Translations under genes and position numbers: made by a program
The notes under the pieces: generated by a model
Told to the model about the DNA's origin: nothing
Database searches by the model: none
What the model saw: only the letters and a program-made list of their open reading frames with translations
Shown: piece by piece, positions 11,842 to 23,160 of the stretch
How positions within the stretch are numbered: the first letter of the stretch is position 1
How the letters are laid out: every line of letters begins with the position of its first letter
NCBI GenBank assembly: GCA_026873275.1
Contig: JANTUC010000005.1
Location: 1,922,001-1,986,000 of the forward strand
Length of the DNA: 64,000 nucleotides
Direction: 5' to 3'
Source of the DNA: Pseudopithomyces maydicus
Taxonomy: Eukaryota; Ascomycota; Dothideomycetes; Pleosporales; Didymosphaeriaceae

Positions 11842-12855
11842 TCAAAAGTTATCAGCTACCGGCCTCCCAAAAATGTCGTTCTGAGCCCCGTTGACCCATC
11901 CGCACTTCTCGTTGTAGCCTGGGCTAACACCATCCGCTGTTTCAATGTTGTTACCTGTCTCCTGGTGCCACGCGATCATCTGCTTAGCACCTTTGACGCA
12001 CTTTGACGCGTCGTCAGCGCAGTACACAGGCGCTTGGGCAGCAGCGACTCGAGTCGTAGATGTGGCATTGGTAACGGTGCATTTGAAACCTTGCATGTAC
12101 CTAGCGCTCACCGTCAGCACATCTTACTCTTTGGAACAGACAGAACGAATGAGGGCGCAATGGGTACGTAGCTCGCTCTCCTGGGGACAGCGAGCCTACG
12201 CGAATCAAATACGGCCTTGCTTGGAGCTTTGAAACGTACATGTTTGGCTGACCACATCCGTCCGGAACCCACAACCACGCGCAGTGGCATCCTTCCTCGG
12301 GACAAGCTGGCAGATCAGGGACCTGGTAGGTTGCCTTCCTCTTCCATGGAGTATGTTGAAGCGTGCTGAACACGACCAAGTTTTCCAACGTCACCTTCGT
12401 GATGTCACTCTCGTAGCTAATAGCCCAGGCGGTACCGGCCGCATTCGTTTCATTATACGTGTGCATTGCACCATCCTCCAGACAAGCGCTGCCCGGTCCC
12501 TCCCAGGAGTTCCAGTCATCAGGGTGGTCCTGGCCGTCGGGCCATTGCAGGCGGTCGGCGTTTGGGTCAGAGAGGGTTGTCTGGCCGCGGTTATGCGCCA
12601 GCTCCACTGTGAACTCGCCGTTGGCGGGAAGCTCGAGGAATTCGCCTGGTGGAGGAGGAAAAGGTCGCAGGAGCGATCGTGCTGGAACCACCATTGTTCC
12701 TTGGGAAGCTGGTACAAGGGATTGACGGCGGTGTTGGTGTTAGGGTTGTCGGTGCTAGTGTTGCCACCTTTACAGTACATACCGTTCGTCCAGGCGGCGG
12801 TATGGGCGGATGCGAAGGTCGCAAGAGTGGTACTAAGGAGGACGGTCGAAAGCAT
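11842..12855 (-). CDS. AA14-type lytic polysaccharide monooxygenase (one-base frameshift)
   Basis: Predicted secreted copper oxidase of family AA14, reported in basidiomycetes to attack xylan on cellulose. Exons are 12855-12240 and 12100-11842. The signal peptide MLSTVLLSTTLATFASA ends exactly before a His (residue 18), which would become the N-terminal copper ligand of the histidine brace. The family pattern follows: an early MYCKGG, LYQLPKEQWWFQHDRSCD, then PPPPGEFLELP, a Cys-rich CPEEGCHCAW segment and a C-terminal WHQETGNN. Immediately after HDRSCD the frame slips by one base at the A run 12659-12662 (+ strand). Adding one base makes the exons sum to 291 residues. Without it the protein would be truncated inside a highly conserved region. 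Assignment is by remembered family pattern, not alignment. Confidence 0.75.
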
Positions 12856-13925
12856 TTTCAAAATCGGATGACAAGATTCGAGAGAAGGTGGAAATGAATA
12901 TTGCAATCCGATGAAGGAGAAGTCGATGTATGTAGAACTGGTATGTATTCCGCTGTGAGAGAACGGTGGATCGCTACTATATACTACTCACTCGGAATCA
13001 CCATCAGCAAAATTACCCTTCGTTTCCTCAAACAAGCCTCGAGCACAGACACTGTGCTGTGCTTGATGAGCGCCCGTCCAGTCAGTGCATTGCGAGAAGC
13101 CATGGCTAAGATTTCGGACGGATTTGCTCAAGGGTATACTGGGCGGACTTCGAAGGATGAGGGTGCAAAAGGCGTGCTAGCTACGGAAAAGTGATGAATC
13201 AGCAAAACCGGCGAAACATAAGTACCCACAACATTCCCGAATGAGGAATTGCTGATGTATCTGGCAGTCGGAGTTGGGCATGATCATAGTCGACAGCCGA
13301 GATGGGAATGCGCTGATGTGGGATGGTGAATTGATGATGGCTCATTTATCCATCTGTGGATGCCCACCAAGCACGTGGCAGGAAGATTGCAGGTGCCCAG
13401 GTGAGGTCACGAAGTGCATTCGTGTAGAAGCATCTACACTTTGCTTGATACGAACGAGTGCAGTGCGACGATCACAGCTACATATGTATGTGAATGCAGA
13501 GTCGTTCTAGCGCAAACGCTGCTATGGCCTGTTGGTGCAGCGACGAGACCATGAATGTGCAACCCAACGGCTGGCTGAAGTCAGCACAGGAAACACTCTG
13601 GACACGTACACACTGTATAGAGGCAAAGCTCGCAGCGAAAGTTAGAAATTGGATGCAAATTACCCAGAAGCCGTCGAGACAGGGACCAAGCTATTCTTAG
13701 CCTGTGGGGACGGCCCTGTCATTCCGCCTCGCTCGGGCGTCTCCCGCGGAGAGATCACGAATGGTGCCGCTTGAGCCTCACTGGCGCCATCAAACCCTCA
13801 AACCGTCAAACCCCTCACCGTGAATGCTCATACTGTCAGAGTCCTCCCGATAGCGTTCCTTTCTGGATCCAGGCCTGCAGCACCCCTCTCGCCCAGAAGT
13901 CGGCTAGGGAAACACGACGGCGACG
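12856..13925. other. Intergenic, divergent promoter region
   Basis: About 1.1 kb between the starts of the AA14 gene (-) and the EAF gene (+). No open frame with recognisable features was seen. It must contain both promoters. Confidence 0.45.
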
Positions 13926-15499
13926 ATGGCGTCTCCAATGGTCGAGGGCCGCGTCGATCCTCACAAAAAAGCGCACTTTACACTGCATATCAGCGACGCG
14001 ATCGCAGACGGCGAGGTTGGAGATTACACCAGCGTAAAATGTAACATGGACCCCGTGTTTCCTTGCCTGCTGCTTTCGCCTGAGCTCCCTTGCGACGACG
14101 TGCGTGCTGACATTCGCTGCTGCCAGACAACCACAAGCCCGCCCAGACAACCTCCAAGCGACGCACTCGCCTCACACAGCTGCAGTCCCGCGACAACTAC
14201 CAGCTCACGCTCGAAGATGACAAGGAGGGCGACAACAAGGATGTCTTCATCTTCCGCGGCCAGCAGACGGTGCCGAAGAAATCGTACCTCCTGCTGTTCG
14301 ACCCCAGCTCGCAGAAGGCCACGCTGGAGCCCCTCGCCTCGACCTACACCTTCAACATCAACTCCAAGAACGGCGTAGACGTGTCGTCCACCCACCCGAA
14401 GATATATCCTCGCAAACAAAAGGACGATGCGCCCGACGAGACGGCAGCAGACGACCTCTTCGGTGAAGACACCGCTCCCGGCGACGGCGACGGCGACCCA
14501 GACTCCACCAACCCCTTCGACTTCCGCCACTTCCTCTCCGCAGAGAAGGACAAGCGCGGCGACGAGTCCGAGTACGCCGCTGCGTCCTCACCAGACTACC
14601 GCACGGGCACCGGCTCCGCCCTGAATACGCCCCAGCTCCCAGCCAGTCGCAAAGCGGCGGCCGCCGCCGCCACAACGACCTCGAAATCAAAAGCAACACC
14701 CAAGGAAGCGCCCAAGCCGGCGAAACGCAAGGTGCAAGCCCCCGCGCCGAAGAAGGCCCCCGCAGCAAAGAAGAAGGATCCTCCAACCGTCCGTCTCGAA
14801 CGCCGTGCAACATCCCCCAAGCCCTCGCGAAAGCCCGCTGCTCCACCCGCGTCGAAGATCAAATCCGCAGAGCTCGTCCACTCCTCAGACGAGTCAGATA
14901 TAGACGCAGACGGGGAACCAGACCAGGTGTCCTCCCCGCCCGCACGACGGTCTCCGTCCCCGCCTCACCGCCACACGTCACCAGAGTCGGACGAAGACGA
15001 AGAGATGGAAGACGTGAACACCAGCGGCGGGGGGCAAGTTCGCAACGGGGCGCTGGCCTCCCTTGGTCTGGGCCAGAACATCGGCACTGGCTACGGGAAT
15101 TCACCTGGTGGGGGACCCATCTCGCTCAGTGCGGCGAGCAGTATACATGGGTCGCCCGATCCGCATGTATTTGCTCCGCATAGGGCGAAGAGGCAGCAGG
15201 ATGATGGGGTTATCGATTTTGGGGATCTGGGTGGTGGGGGTGCGAGGAGTGATGAAGAGGAGGATGTTGATGACGATGGTGATGTCGAGATGGAAGAGGA
15301 TAGGGATGTTGAGTCGTATCATTTGGGTAGCCCGGCAGCGCATACACGGCAAGTAGCTGATGGTGGCATTTCGCTTGGGGCAGATGCAGATGGGGATGGG
15401 GAGGCAGAAGAGGAAGAGGAAGAGGAGGATCCGCTGTTGAAGGATATGTTAGAAGGACTGGCGGATGGATTTGAAAGCGAAGAGAGTGAAGAAGAGTGA
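13926..15499 (+). CDS. ELL-associated factor (EAF) family, RNA polymerase II elongation
   Basis: Predicted nuclear protein resembling EAF, the partner of ELL that stimulates RNA polymerase II elongation. Exons are 13926-14040 and 14127-15499, joined in frame for 495 residues; the intron starts GTAACA and has a CTGAC branch site. The N-terminal 120 residues carry the EAF-type domain: short beta strands (HFTLHISD, DNYQLTLE), then FIFRGQQTVPKKSYLLLFD and TLEPLAS, matching the family's K-K-x-x-L-L-F-D pattern. The rest is disordered: Lys/Ala/Pro-rich (nucleic-acid or chromatin contact), then strongly acidic with long Glu and Asp runs, ending EEESEEE-like, as in transcriptional activators. No frame problem is seen. 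Confidence 0.75.
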
Positions 15500-15999
15500 T
15501 GAAGGCGCTTTTGCAGCAAAGGTTCATTTTCTTCCTTTCGTTTAGACATTGTCTACAGTCGCAACGCGTTCGGAATACCCCTTATAGATCATAGTAGTCT
15601 CTGTTCACGAGCAGTCTCGATGGCACAATTCATGTTCAGTATCGTTCAAAAAGCACTTCAGGGCGAGCAATGCATGCATAAGAGAAAAGACATGGTATTG
15701 CAGGAAGGGGCGCCAGCTCAAGAACGACCCGATCTACCAGCACAGGGCTTTCCCTCGACCCATGTGAGAGTTCGAGTATCTTTCCCTCATAAGTGCAAGG
15801 CATTGATACACTTCCAGCAATCCCATTCATAATCTCCAATGTTTTTGATGTTTTTGATTCAACTTGTTCGTGTTGTTAGATCCATGACATCCGTTACATT
15901 TTCCCGACCCGAGCTCCTACTCCGAAACGACAAGATCGAGGTATCTGTGAAGAGGGGGTATGGAAAGAGAGGCGCTGCAGGAGGTGCGCAAAAGCGCAT
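15500..15999. other. Intergenic between convergent EAF and RPS0 genes
   Basis: About 500 bases where the two genes face each other, so both 3' untranslated regions and polyadenylation sites lie here. No gene seen. Confidence 0.5.
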
Positions 16000-17077
16000 C
16001 TACCAGTTGCTGGCACCGCCATCGGCGGCAGCGGCGGGAGCCTCAGCTCCCCAGCCCTCGTTGCCAGTCTGAGCAGGGGCGCTGGAAGCAGCCCAGTCAG
16101 CACCATCAGCATCCCAGCTGCCGCCAGCAGGGGCAGCAGCCTGGGAAGTGAAAGCAGCACCAGCAGTGGCGCCGGAAACCTCCCACTCGCTTGTGAAGCC
16201 AGCCTCAACAGGGGCGGCACCGACCTCGTCAGCGCCGGGAACCTTCGCCTCCTCAACACCGGCGGAGTCCTTGTTCTCCTCGGCCTCAGGGTCGCGGTAG
16301 AAGTACAAGTCAGTCATGACCTCCCACTCGGTCTCGCGGTTGGCGAGAGTGCCACGGAGGCGGAGGACCTCACGGGCGAGCATCCACCAGACGAGACCGA
16401 TGGAGTGACGGCCCTTGTTGTTGGTGGGGATGGCAACATCGACGAACTCGGTGGGGGAGTCAGTGTCGCAAAGGGCCTAATTTTGTGAGCAATTGAGTAC
16501 ATCGTCTTGACGACCGTTCAACGTACAATGACGGGGATGTTGACGTAGGAAGCCTCCTTGATGGCCTGAGCATCGGTGCGGGGGTCGGTGACAACGATCA
16601 AGCGAGGCTCACGGAAAGAGCGGGTGATGTAGTTAGTGAAGTTACCGGGGGTGAAACGACCGGCAATGGCGACAGCACCGGTGTGAGCGGCGAACTTGAG
16701 GACGGCACGCTGTCCGTAGGGACGGGCAGAGATGACGCAGACTATTGTCTGTTAGATTGGAGCTTTGGAAATGCAACTCTGAAAAGATCACGCCGTGCCG
16801 CGGGGCACTGGCATTGGCACTTTCTCAGAGGTTGTTCTCAGAGCTACGTACCATCGGCGGGGTTGTCGATGGCGGCGATGATACGGGCAGCGAGCACGAT
16901 CTTCTCCCAGGTCTTGCCAATGTTGATAACATTGATACCGTCGGGGCGCGTCTTCCACAGGTAAGGCTCCATGTGAACCTGGAGGTTCTTGGAACCGAGA
17001 TGCGCCTGAGCGGCGAGGAGCATCTCGATGTCCTGCGACGTCGGGTTGAAGATGGCGGGAAGGTTGGAGGGAGCCAT
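16000..17077 (-). CDS. RPS0: 40S ribosomal protein S0 (uS2)
   Basis: Cytosolic small-subunit ribosomal protein uS2, needed for 40S maturation and structure. Exons are 17077-16852, 16741-16527 and 16476-16000, giving 305 residues. The N terminus MAPSNLPAIFNPTSQDIEML, the segment HLGSKNLQVHMEPYLWKTRPDG and ITRSFREPRLIVVTDPRTD are diagnostic. The tail is the usual Ala/Glu/Trp-rich eukaryotic extension ending in GASNW. Introns begin GTACGT and end in AG. Its start faces away from the mitochondrial ribosomal gene at 17666, about 590 bases away. Confidence 0.96.
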
Positions 17078-17665
17078 CTTGAAGGATAGGCGGTCGAAGC
17101 GGCTGCTGTCGTGTAGTTGGGATAGAGGTTGGACGTGCTTGAAGATTTTCGAAATTCAGAGATGGAATGGACAAAATGCGCGTGGTGTGCGCCCGGACCA
17201 TCTTGGCGGGCAGCCGAAGCGAGCAGCAGCTCTGAGCCCCGCCAGCGTTCACCAACTAGCGTGAGTGTGGGAGACGACATGAATACAATCGGCAATAGAC
17301 TCTATAAGTAGCGACCATGTACATGCTTTTTTTATCTCTTGACCAGAGGCAGATTTACAATGAGGGAAAAGTATTAACGCGGTTTTACCAGGATAAACAG
17401 GTCAATTTGATCGATGCGTCTTGCAAGCCTTACAAAAATTGAGCATTGAGTTGCATGAATAACTTTAATACGTACTGCAGTATATTCAAAAGGCTTACCA
17501 TCGTTAAATTTATATTATTTCCCCCAAGTGACTGTGAACATCTACAGTTGATCTTCAGTGCAGACATCGTGTGTAGTTACACTAGTCCTCTTTGGTATAG
17601 CGTTTATAATTATCTAAGCTTCGTAAGTTTTGGACATGGGAAGCAATTGAAGGAGAGCAGTGGAC
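17078..17665. other. Divergent promoter between RPS0 and uS15m
   Basis: About 590 bases between two oppositely transcribed ribosomal-protein genes. The middle is AT-rich (17300-17620). No open frame is convincing. Confidence 0.5.
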
Positions 17666-18714
17666 ATGCCACCGATAATGCCGCCACGGATACCCATCGC
17701 GCCGTGCCTTCGGGCATCAAAGGGTACATGAGACCTTTCTATTGCCACAGCCATCGCTAACTCTCCCGTAGCACCGCTTGCTGCCAAACAATTTACCCTC
17801 CCTTTACGCCCCTTCTCTGCCACGGCCGCGCCTCAAAAGAAGCATCAGAGCCATGACCCGTACATTGTCGCCCAGAAGGAGCGCAAGAAGGCTGCAAACC
17901 TTTCGCGCCGCGCGGATGTCGAAGCTGCCAGGGTAGCATCGTTGGGTGACCCAGTCCGCGGAAATCCCACGCCTTTCGTCGAATCGTTCGATACCGCTTT
18001 GCCGTTGCAATGGGGGAAGGAAAAAAGATTCCTCAGGATAAGAGGCACCTCAACTACGCTTTTGATCCCGAGGCGGTTGAGACTCAGCTGGCGGAGAGCA
18101 GGAAGATTGCGGTCCCATTGGATGAGGTCAAGCCCGCGAAGAGCTCCATGGGTCGATCAAGTCTGCTTGGAATCAACTACTCGAGCTCATATGCAGAGGA
18201 GGCACCGTTGTCCAAAGAGGAAATCGATGCCAAGCGCACCAAAGACCACGAGCGTGCCACTGAGGCTATCAAGCGCATTACTGCTCTGGAGAACTCCAGC
18301 TCGAGGGATAGGATGCGCGTCAACATCGCACGATGCGTCAATACCTTCGGGCGACACAACACCGACAAAATCCTCCCACCGCGCGCACCCTCGCTACCTA
18401 ACGGCACGAGTGTTCACCCCATTCGTCCCGAGACGAATATCGCCGAGACTGCGAAGCGCATCGGTGCCGACACTGGATCCTCCGAGGTTCAGATTGCCAT
18501 TCTCACTGCGAAGATCAGGACACTCGCGGACTTCCTCCAGACGCGAGGCAAGGGTGACAAGCACAACAAGAGAAACTTGAGATTGCTGGTGCACAGGCGG
18601 CAGAAGCTGCTGCAGTACCTGAAGAAGAAGGAACGCGGTGGACCGAGATGGCAGCACTGCATTGAGACACTGGGACTGACTGAAGGCACTTGGGAGGGCG
18701 AGATCAGCTTGTAA
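17666..18714 (+). CDS. Mitochondrial small-subunit ribosomal protein uS15m (one-base frameshift)
   Basis: Mitochondrial ribosomal protein of the S15 family, the counterpart of yeast MRPS28. Exons are 17666-17723 and 17772-18714. The first exon and the start of the second give a basic, acid-poor presequence ending near RPFSATAA, as expected for import. The C-terminal S15 domain is clear: IGADTGSSEVQIAILTAKI, then DKHNKRNLRLLVHRRQKLLQYLKK. The frame moves by one base between FVESFDTA and GEGKKIPQDKRH; the best site is the T run 17998-18000. With one base added the exons sum to 333 residues. The protein is essential for mitochondrial translation, so a real knock-out is unlikely. Confidence 0.85.
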
Positions 18715-19122
18715 GATATAGAAGGGAGGCCAGGTCTTGTATATTCTGTGTATTCATTTGTACGATATACAATTACAGCATTAAGCGTTATCATTGACCA
18801 CACGATTATTGATCCATATGCAGTGCAATAGTGTGAGAAAGGGCTCACATTGTCTTGGTGTGAAGTATCAGTAAAGTATCAAGCAAGTCTGCAAATGCAC
18901 AGCGCAGACGCTGCACACCGAACAGCCTGACAGCACCGGACGGAGACGAGCCCTAATGAAGTAATTGCAAGTTCCTCTGCGGCTGTCAATTTATACAGCT
19001 GATCATTCCCTTGTATCACTGTCAGCTCCCTATAAACCAAATCACCCGTTAACACACCGAAACAGAACGTCGAATACAAGTGCTAAAAATTCATTCAGTT
19101 TGACACGAAACTACATGCAACT
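18715..19122. other. Intergenic between convergent genes
   Basis: About 400 bases holding the 3' ends of the uS15m gene and the hypothetical gene at 19123. No gene seen. Confidence 0.45.
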
Positions 19123-19914
19123 CTAAGGTATCAACCCCGGAAACTCCTCCTCAAGAACCCTCCCAATCGCCTCCAAACACGCCCTTTTATCATACCTCTC
19201 CAAATCCGGCCACCCAAACTCCCTATACACCTCCCTCACCCTCGCCACCATCCCCTCAAACTCTGCATCCCCCTCATCCACACATGCACCACCCTCCTCC
19301 CACTAACCGGCACAAACTCCAGCCTCCGAAATCGCCCCTTCAGCTCCTCGAAGAACTCGTTGATCGGCCAATCCCGCCCCTCCGCCCGCCACTCGGCTTC
19401 CCCCTCCGTCGCGCAGTAATCGTACGGATCGTCGTCGACCGTCTCGCACAGAGGCTCGTTGTCGATTTCACCGGGGCACTCAGACCACAGGACCGTCCCG
19501 AGCTTCACATCGAGCAGAAACCTAGGATTGAAGCTCCCGCCGAAGGTAAGCCCGACGACGTGCCTCGGGACGCCATCGTCGCTAATCCGGTGCTCGGTGC
19601 TATTTTCTACCATTCGGCGAGACGTGGCTCTCTCGAAGATGTCTTGCCAGTCTGCGAATTTGCACTCGGGAGCAGCCTCTGCATCGACGGTGTCGTTGTG
19701 GGTTGTGTGGATGTAGGGGAGGTGGCGGAGGAGGGCGATGACTTCTTTTGATTTGGAAAGGGTGGCGGAGTGGGGGTTATGGAGGGCCAGCCGCCCGGGG
19801 AGGCTCGATGATGTAGGATTCGTCGAGGTACATTTGGGTGAGGAAGTGGTAGTAGCTGCGGATAGTGGCTATGGTGTCGGAACGGGAGTAGTGGATGTCT
19901 TCTAGTTCGGGCAT
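19123..19914 (-). CDS. Conserved-looking hypothetical protein (two one-base frameshifts)
   Basis: I do not recognise the family. Three segments in two frames read as one protein: 19914 to about 19800 (begins MPELEDIHYSRSDTI), about 19797 to 19275 (includes KEVIALLRHLPYIH, then WPINEFFEELKGRFR), and about 19269 to 19123 (ends EEEFPGLIP). Joining needs one base removed at the G run 19797-19800 and one added at the C run 19269-19273 (+ strand). The net length stays 792 bases, 263 residues. There is no signal peptide or membrane segment; the middle is rich in Asp, Glu and Trp, suggesting a soluble protein. It could instead be a real pseudogene, but the long coding-like stretches on each side of both slips argue for sequence error. 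Confidence 0.55.
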
Positions 19915-20378
19915 CTTGGATATGTGTGTGCTATTTCAATTACAGATTGTCTGGAGTTTTTGAGGTTCTGGTGTGGAGGTTGTGAATTTAAGCGCCTTGG
20001 GTTATATTACATCCATCCAAGGTTGAACAATTATCACGTGAACACGTATGATCCATAGATCCAAAAATTGCACTCCAATATTGCATTTTGTACTTTACCT
20101 TCGCCGACAAAGCTCGATACTCTTTTTTTCAACGTGTTCGGCTTATTATATCTATTGATTTAGTACTTGGGATTGAAATCAAACCCCAGGAAATAAAACC
20201 GAGTACTCGTGCGAGAATGAAGATGAATTATGATATTCTGAGATGGCGTTGTAAATATGCCACCTTTTTATTTTCAATTGTTCTCTACCCATTGTATATC
20301 AATTGTCCACCTCCTGAGATATATACTTATCATCATTAATTACGTCTAGGATAATCAAGGAAGAAAAAAGATATGTCT
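19915..20378. other. Intergenic between hypothetical gene and WSC peroxidase
   Basis: About 460 bases, AT-rich in the second half. A CACGTG E-box lies near 20035-20040. No gene seen. Confidence 0.5.
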
Positions 20379-23160
20379 CTATGCCGATTTCTTATACACA
20401 CTCAAGCGATTACCACTTCCGCACTTTTCCGTAGCATCCCCAGCGCACGACATTCCACATTGCGGCTCATCTACCTCCGCTGTTGTATTCCTCAGCGCAT
20501 CGCCACAGTAGCATTCTGCACCATACTCGGTACCGAAGTACGTGTACGACGCGCACACTCCTGCACACTTCTGGACCGTCATATCCGCCCCGGATTGCCA
20601 AGCGTCATACAGAACACGCTCGTTAACGCTGTCCGTGTAGCAGCCCTGGTATGTGAAACCGGTGACTAGAGGGTTCACCGGCGAAGCGACGGGTACACTG
20701 GTGTTGAGATACAGATTGAGCCGAGACGGACCGCCACAGTATTCCTTGTTGTTTCCGGCGCAAAGCATATTGCACTCGTTTGAGTTCTTTTTGACACTGC
20801 CGTCTTGGAGATTTGTACCGCAGTAGCACTCCCTTATGTGATGTTAGCAATGGAGGAAAATACAGAAAATCGGAGACTTACTGGCTATATTCCACACCAA
20901 AATACGGAGCACCGGTGCATAATGTTGCGCAACTCTCCACCGTCATGTCAGCCTCATTGAAAGATTTACCCACCAGGGCACGCGTGTTCAAGCCCTCGCT
21001 GTAACATCCTTGGTACTCGTATCCGGTGATGTTTGGGTTTTTAGGCGCGGAGTATTGTGAGTTGTTGTAGAGGCTGATGCGGTATGGTCCACCACACGAT
21101 TGACTTGAGTTGCCGCCGCACGGCATGTTGCAATCTTGGAGTGATTGAGATGTACTCGTTGCGTCTAAGTCATTCCCGCAATAACATTCGGTTGCGTACT
21201 CAAGGCCGAAATATTGATACTGCGAGCAAGATGCAGCACACTTCTCCACAGTCATATCTTTGTTGTCCGTGGCTTTGCCGGAGAGTGCGCGAGGATTTGA
21301 CGAGTCGTAGTAGCATCCTTCGAACACAGCGTTTGTTGTCGGCACGGGCGTCGTAGAAACCGAGGCAGATGAAGTGATGGTATTCGAAGCTGAACTTGAT
21401 TGGGCACTTGAAGACAAACTGCTCACAGAAGTTGTGTCGAGGGTCGATGCTGACGTAGATTGACTAGAAACAACAGAGCTGCTCGACACATCCGAAATGG
21501 ATACACTAACTGAAGAAGGCGTAGCACTGACCGAGGATGAGGACTGAGTCGACGTTACGCTGTTTGACAGTAAAGAACTAGAGCTTTGAGCTTGTGTGGG
21601 TAACGTTTCACAGCTGGTTGGTAAACCACTGATACCTTTGCGGGCATCTGTAGAGTCCCCTTGATTTACACCAAATAATAACAACGAGCTCGTTGATGGA
21701 GACAGCGATACATCAGCCGAGTAAAGTTGATAGAGACCCACAGCGGATTGGGTTGCCATGGGTATTGTCGTCGTAGAGATTGAAGGGACAGCGTTCGGAC
21801 TAGCCTGCGGTACCTTGATTTTGACCTCCAGATTCGGTGCGGCTTGAGCGTTACGGACTGCAGCGACCACAGTCAGCTTGCCGGAGGAGTCTAAACAACT
21901 CTGCGGGGCCTGATAGACGACTGTGTCTTGTACCCGGAAACCAGTCCCGTCATTGTCGAAGGCTGCTTGTGTACCATCACTGTATGTAACTGAGACGGTG
22001 AAAGATGATATGGATGATTCAGCAGGAAGATCTTTAGAGAACCCAAAAAAGGCAAAACTGTCGTCGAAGCCGGAAGCTGTCCCTTTGGTCACAGTGGCGA
22101 TTGGTGTCTGTACTAGTGCGCCGGTTCGATCGGTGTATTGAAGTTGTACTTGAGACACGCCCTTCTGAGTACTGCGAATCCGAATATCACCGGTGAACCT
22201 GATGGTCGAGCCGCCAGGCAAAAGCGTGAGCTGCAGAGAGTAAGGCTTGGCTTCATAGGGAACGATGGGATCCGTTAATTGGACGTCGTACGGAACAAGG
22301 TCTATCATTGTCTGGAAAATTGATTGGCAAGCACTAGCAAAGAGAGCAGGATCTGCAGCGAGCGCACTGATGGTGGCATTGTCGTCTGCTTGGTCGAAGA
22401 CTTTGAAGTCAGAGTTCCTCTTGTTTGCCACAGATTTTCCGACTACCAGAGGATTTTTCGTTGCTCCACTCATATACTCGACTGCGATCGCGTTATCAAT
22501 ATAGGCGGGAGTTCGGTCGAAAGTAGCAATAGTGTCATCTGTGATTTCAGGGTGATCCGCACCGTGGACGCCACCAATGCTGTGACCGCAAGCAACGAAC
22601 TGGACCATACCCTTGTCATCGAGGCCCATTCTCGCAAACTGGTTTCGGAAGATGCCGACAGCGTTTTGAGGCTGGGGTACAAACCCTAATGGCCCTGCTT
22701 CGGTTGCGTCTACTCGGCCCCCACGCACCGCAATACTGATGTTGCTGCAGGAACGAGTCAAGGCATATGTTCCGGCCGCAATCACATCGGATAGAGACGT
22801 GATGTCGGAGACATAGTTTGCCCAGGTCTTGACGGAGTCATCGGCAAATACGCCTTCATTCTCAAGCGTGTCGACCTCCCAGGCAATTGAACCGTCTAGT
22901 CCGCCCTGGCCGGTGTATATGTTACCGCTAATGGCATCGTGAAATGCAGTTCGGAGCCATTCGGCTGCCGTGACTCGGCTCGCTGAGAGACCTTTTGAGC
23001 AAGGCGTGACTGCACCCGCAAGACTTGTTGAGCGATACCCCGTGTTTAGGTATAACAAATCCTCCAACTCATCGGTAGGCGCTGGCCATGTTGGCGCGGC
23101 GTACGCGGTATGCTGCAGGAGCGCCAATGAAATGGCCGTCCGGATTACCCTGGGATGCAT
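20379..23160 (-). CDS. Secreted heme peroxidase fused to three WSC domains
   Basis: Predicted secreted peroxidase with cell-wall or glycan-binding WSC modules. Exons are 23160-20882 and 20832-20379, giving 910 residues with no frame problem. A signal peptide (MHPRVIRTAISLALLQHTAYA) precedes a plant/fungal-type peroxidase domain: distal Arg70 and His74 in EWLRTAFHDAISGN, the RGGRVDA segment, and proximal His193 in FVACGHSIGGVHG. A beta-rich region (about 300-500) and a long Ser/Thr-rich linker follow. Three WSC repeats, each with the Cys pattern GCY...C...C...ECYCG...C...C, end the protein, starting near residues 590, 690 and 800. The domain layout suggests oxidation at a wall or polysaccharide surface; this is inference. 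The ligninolytic manganese site is not evident to me. Confidence 0.88.
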
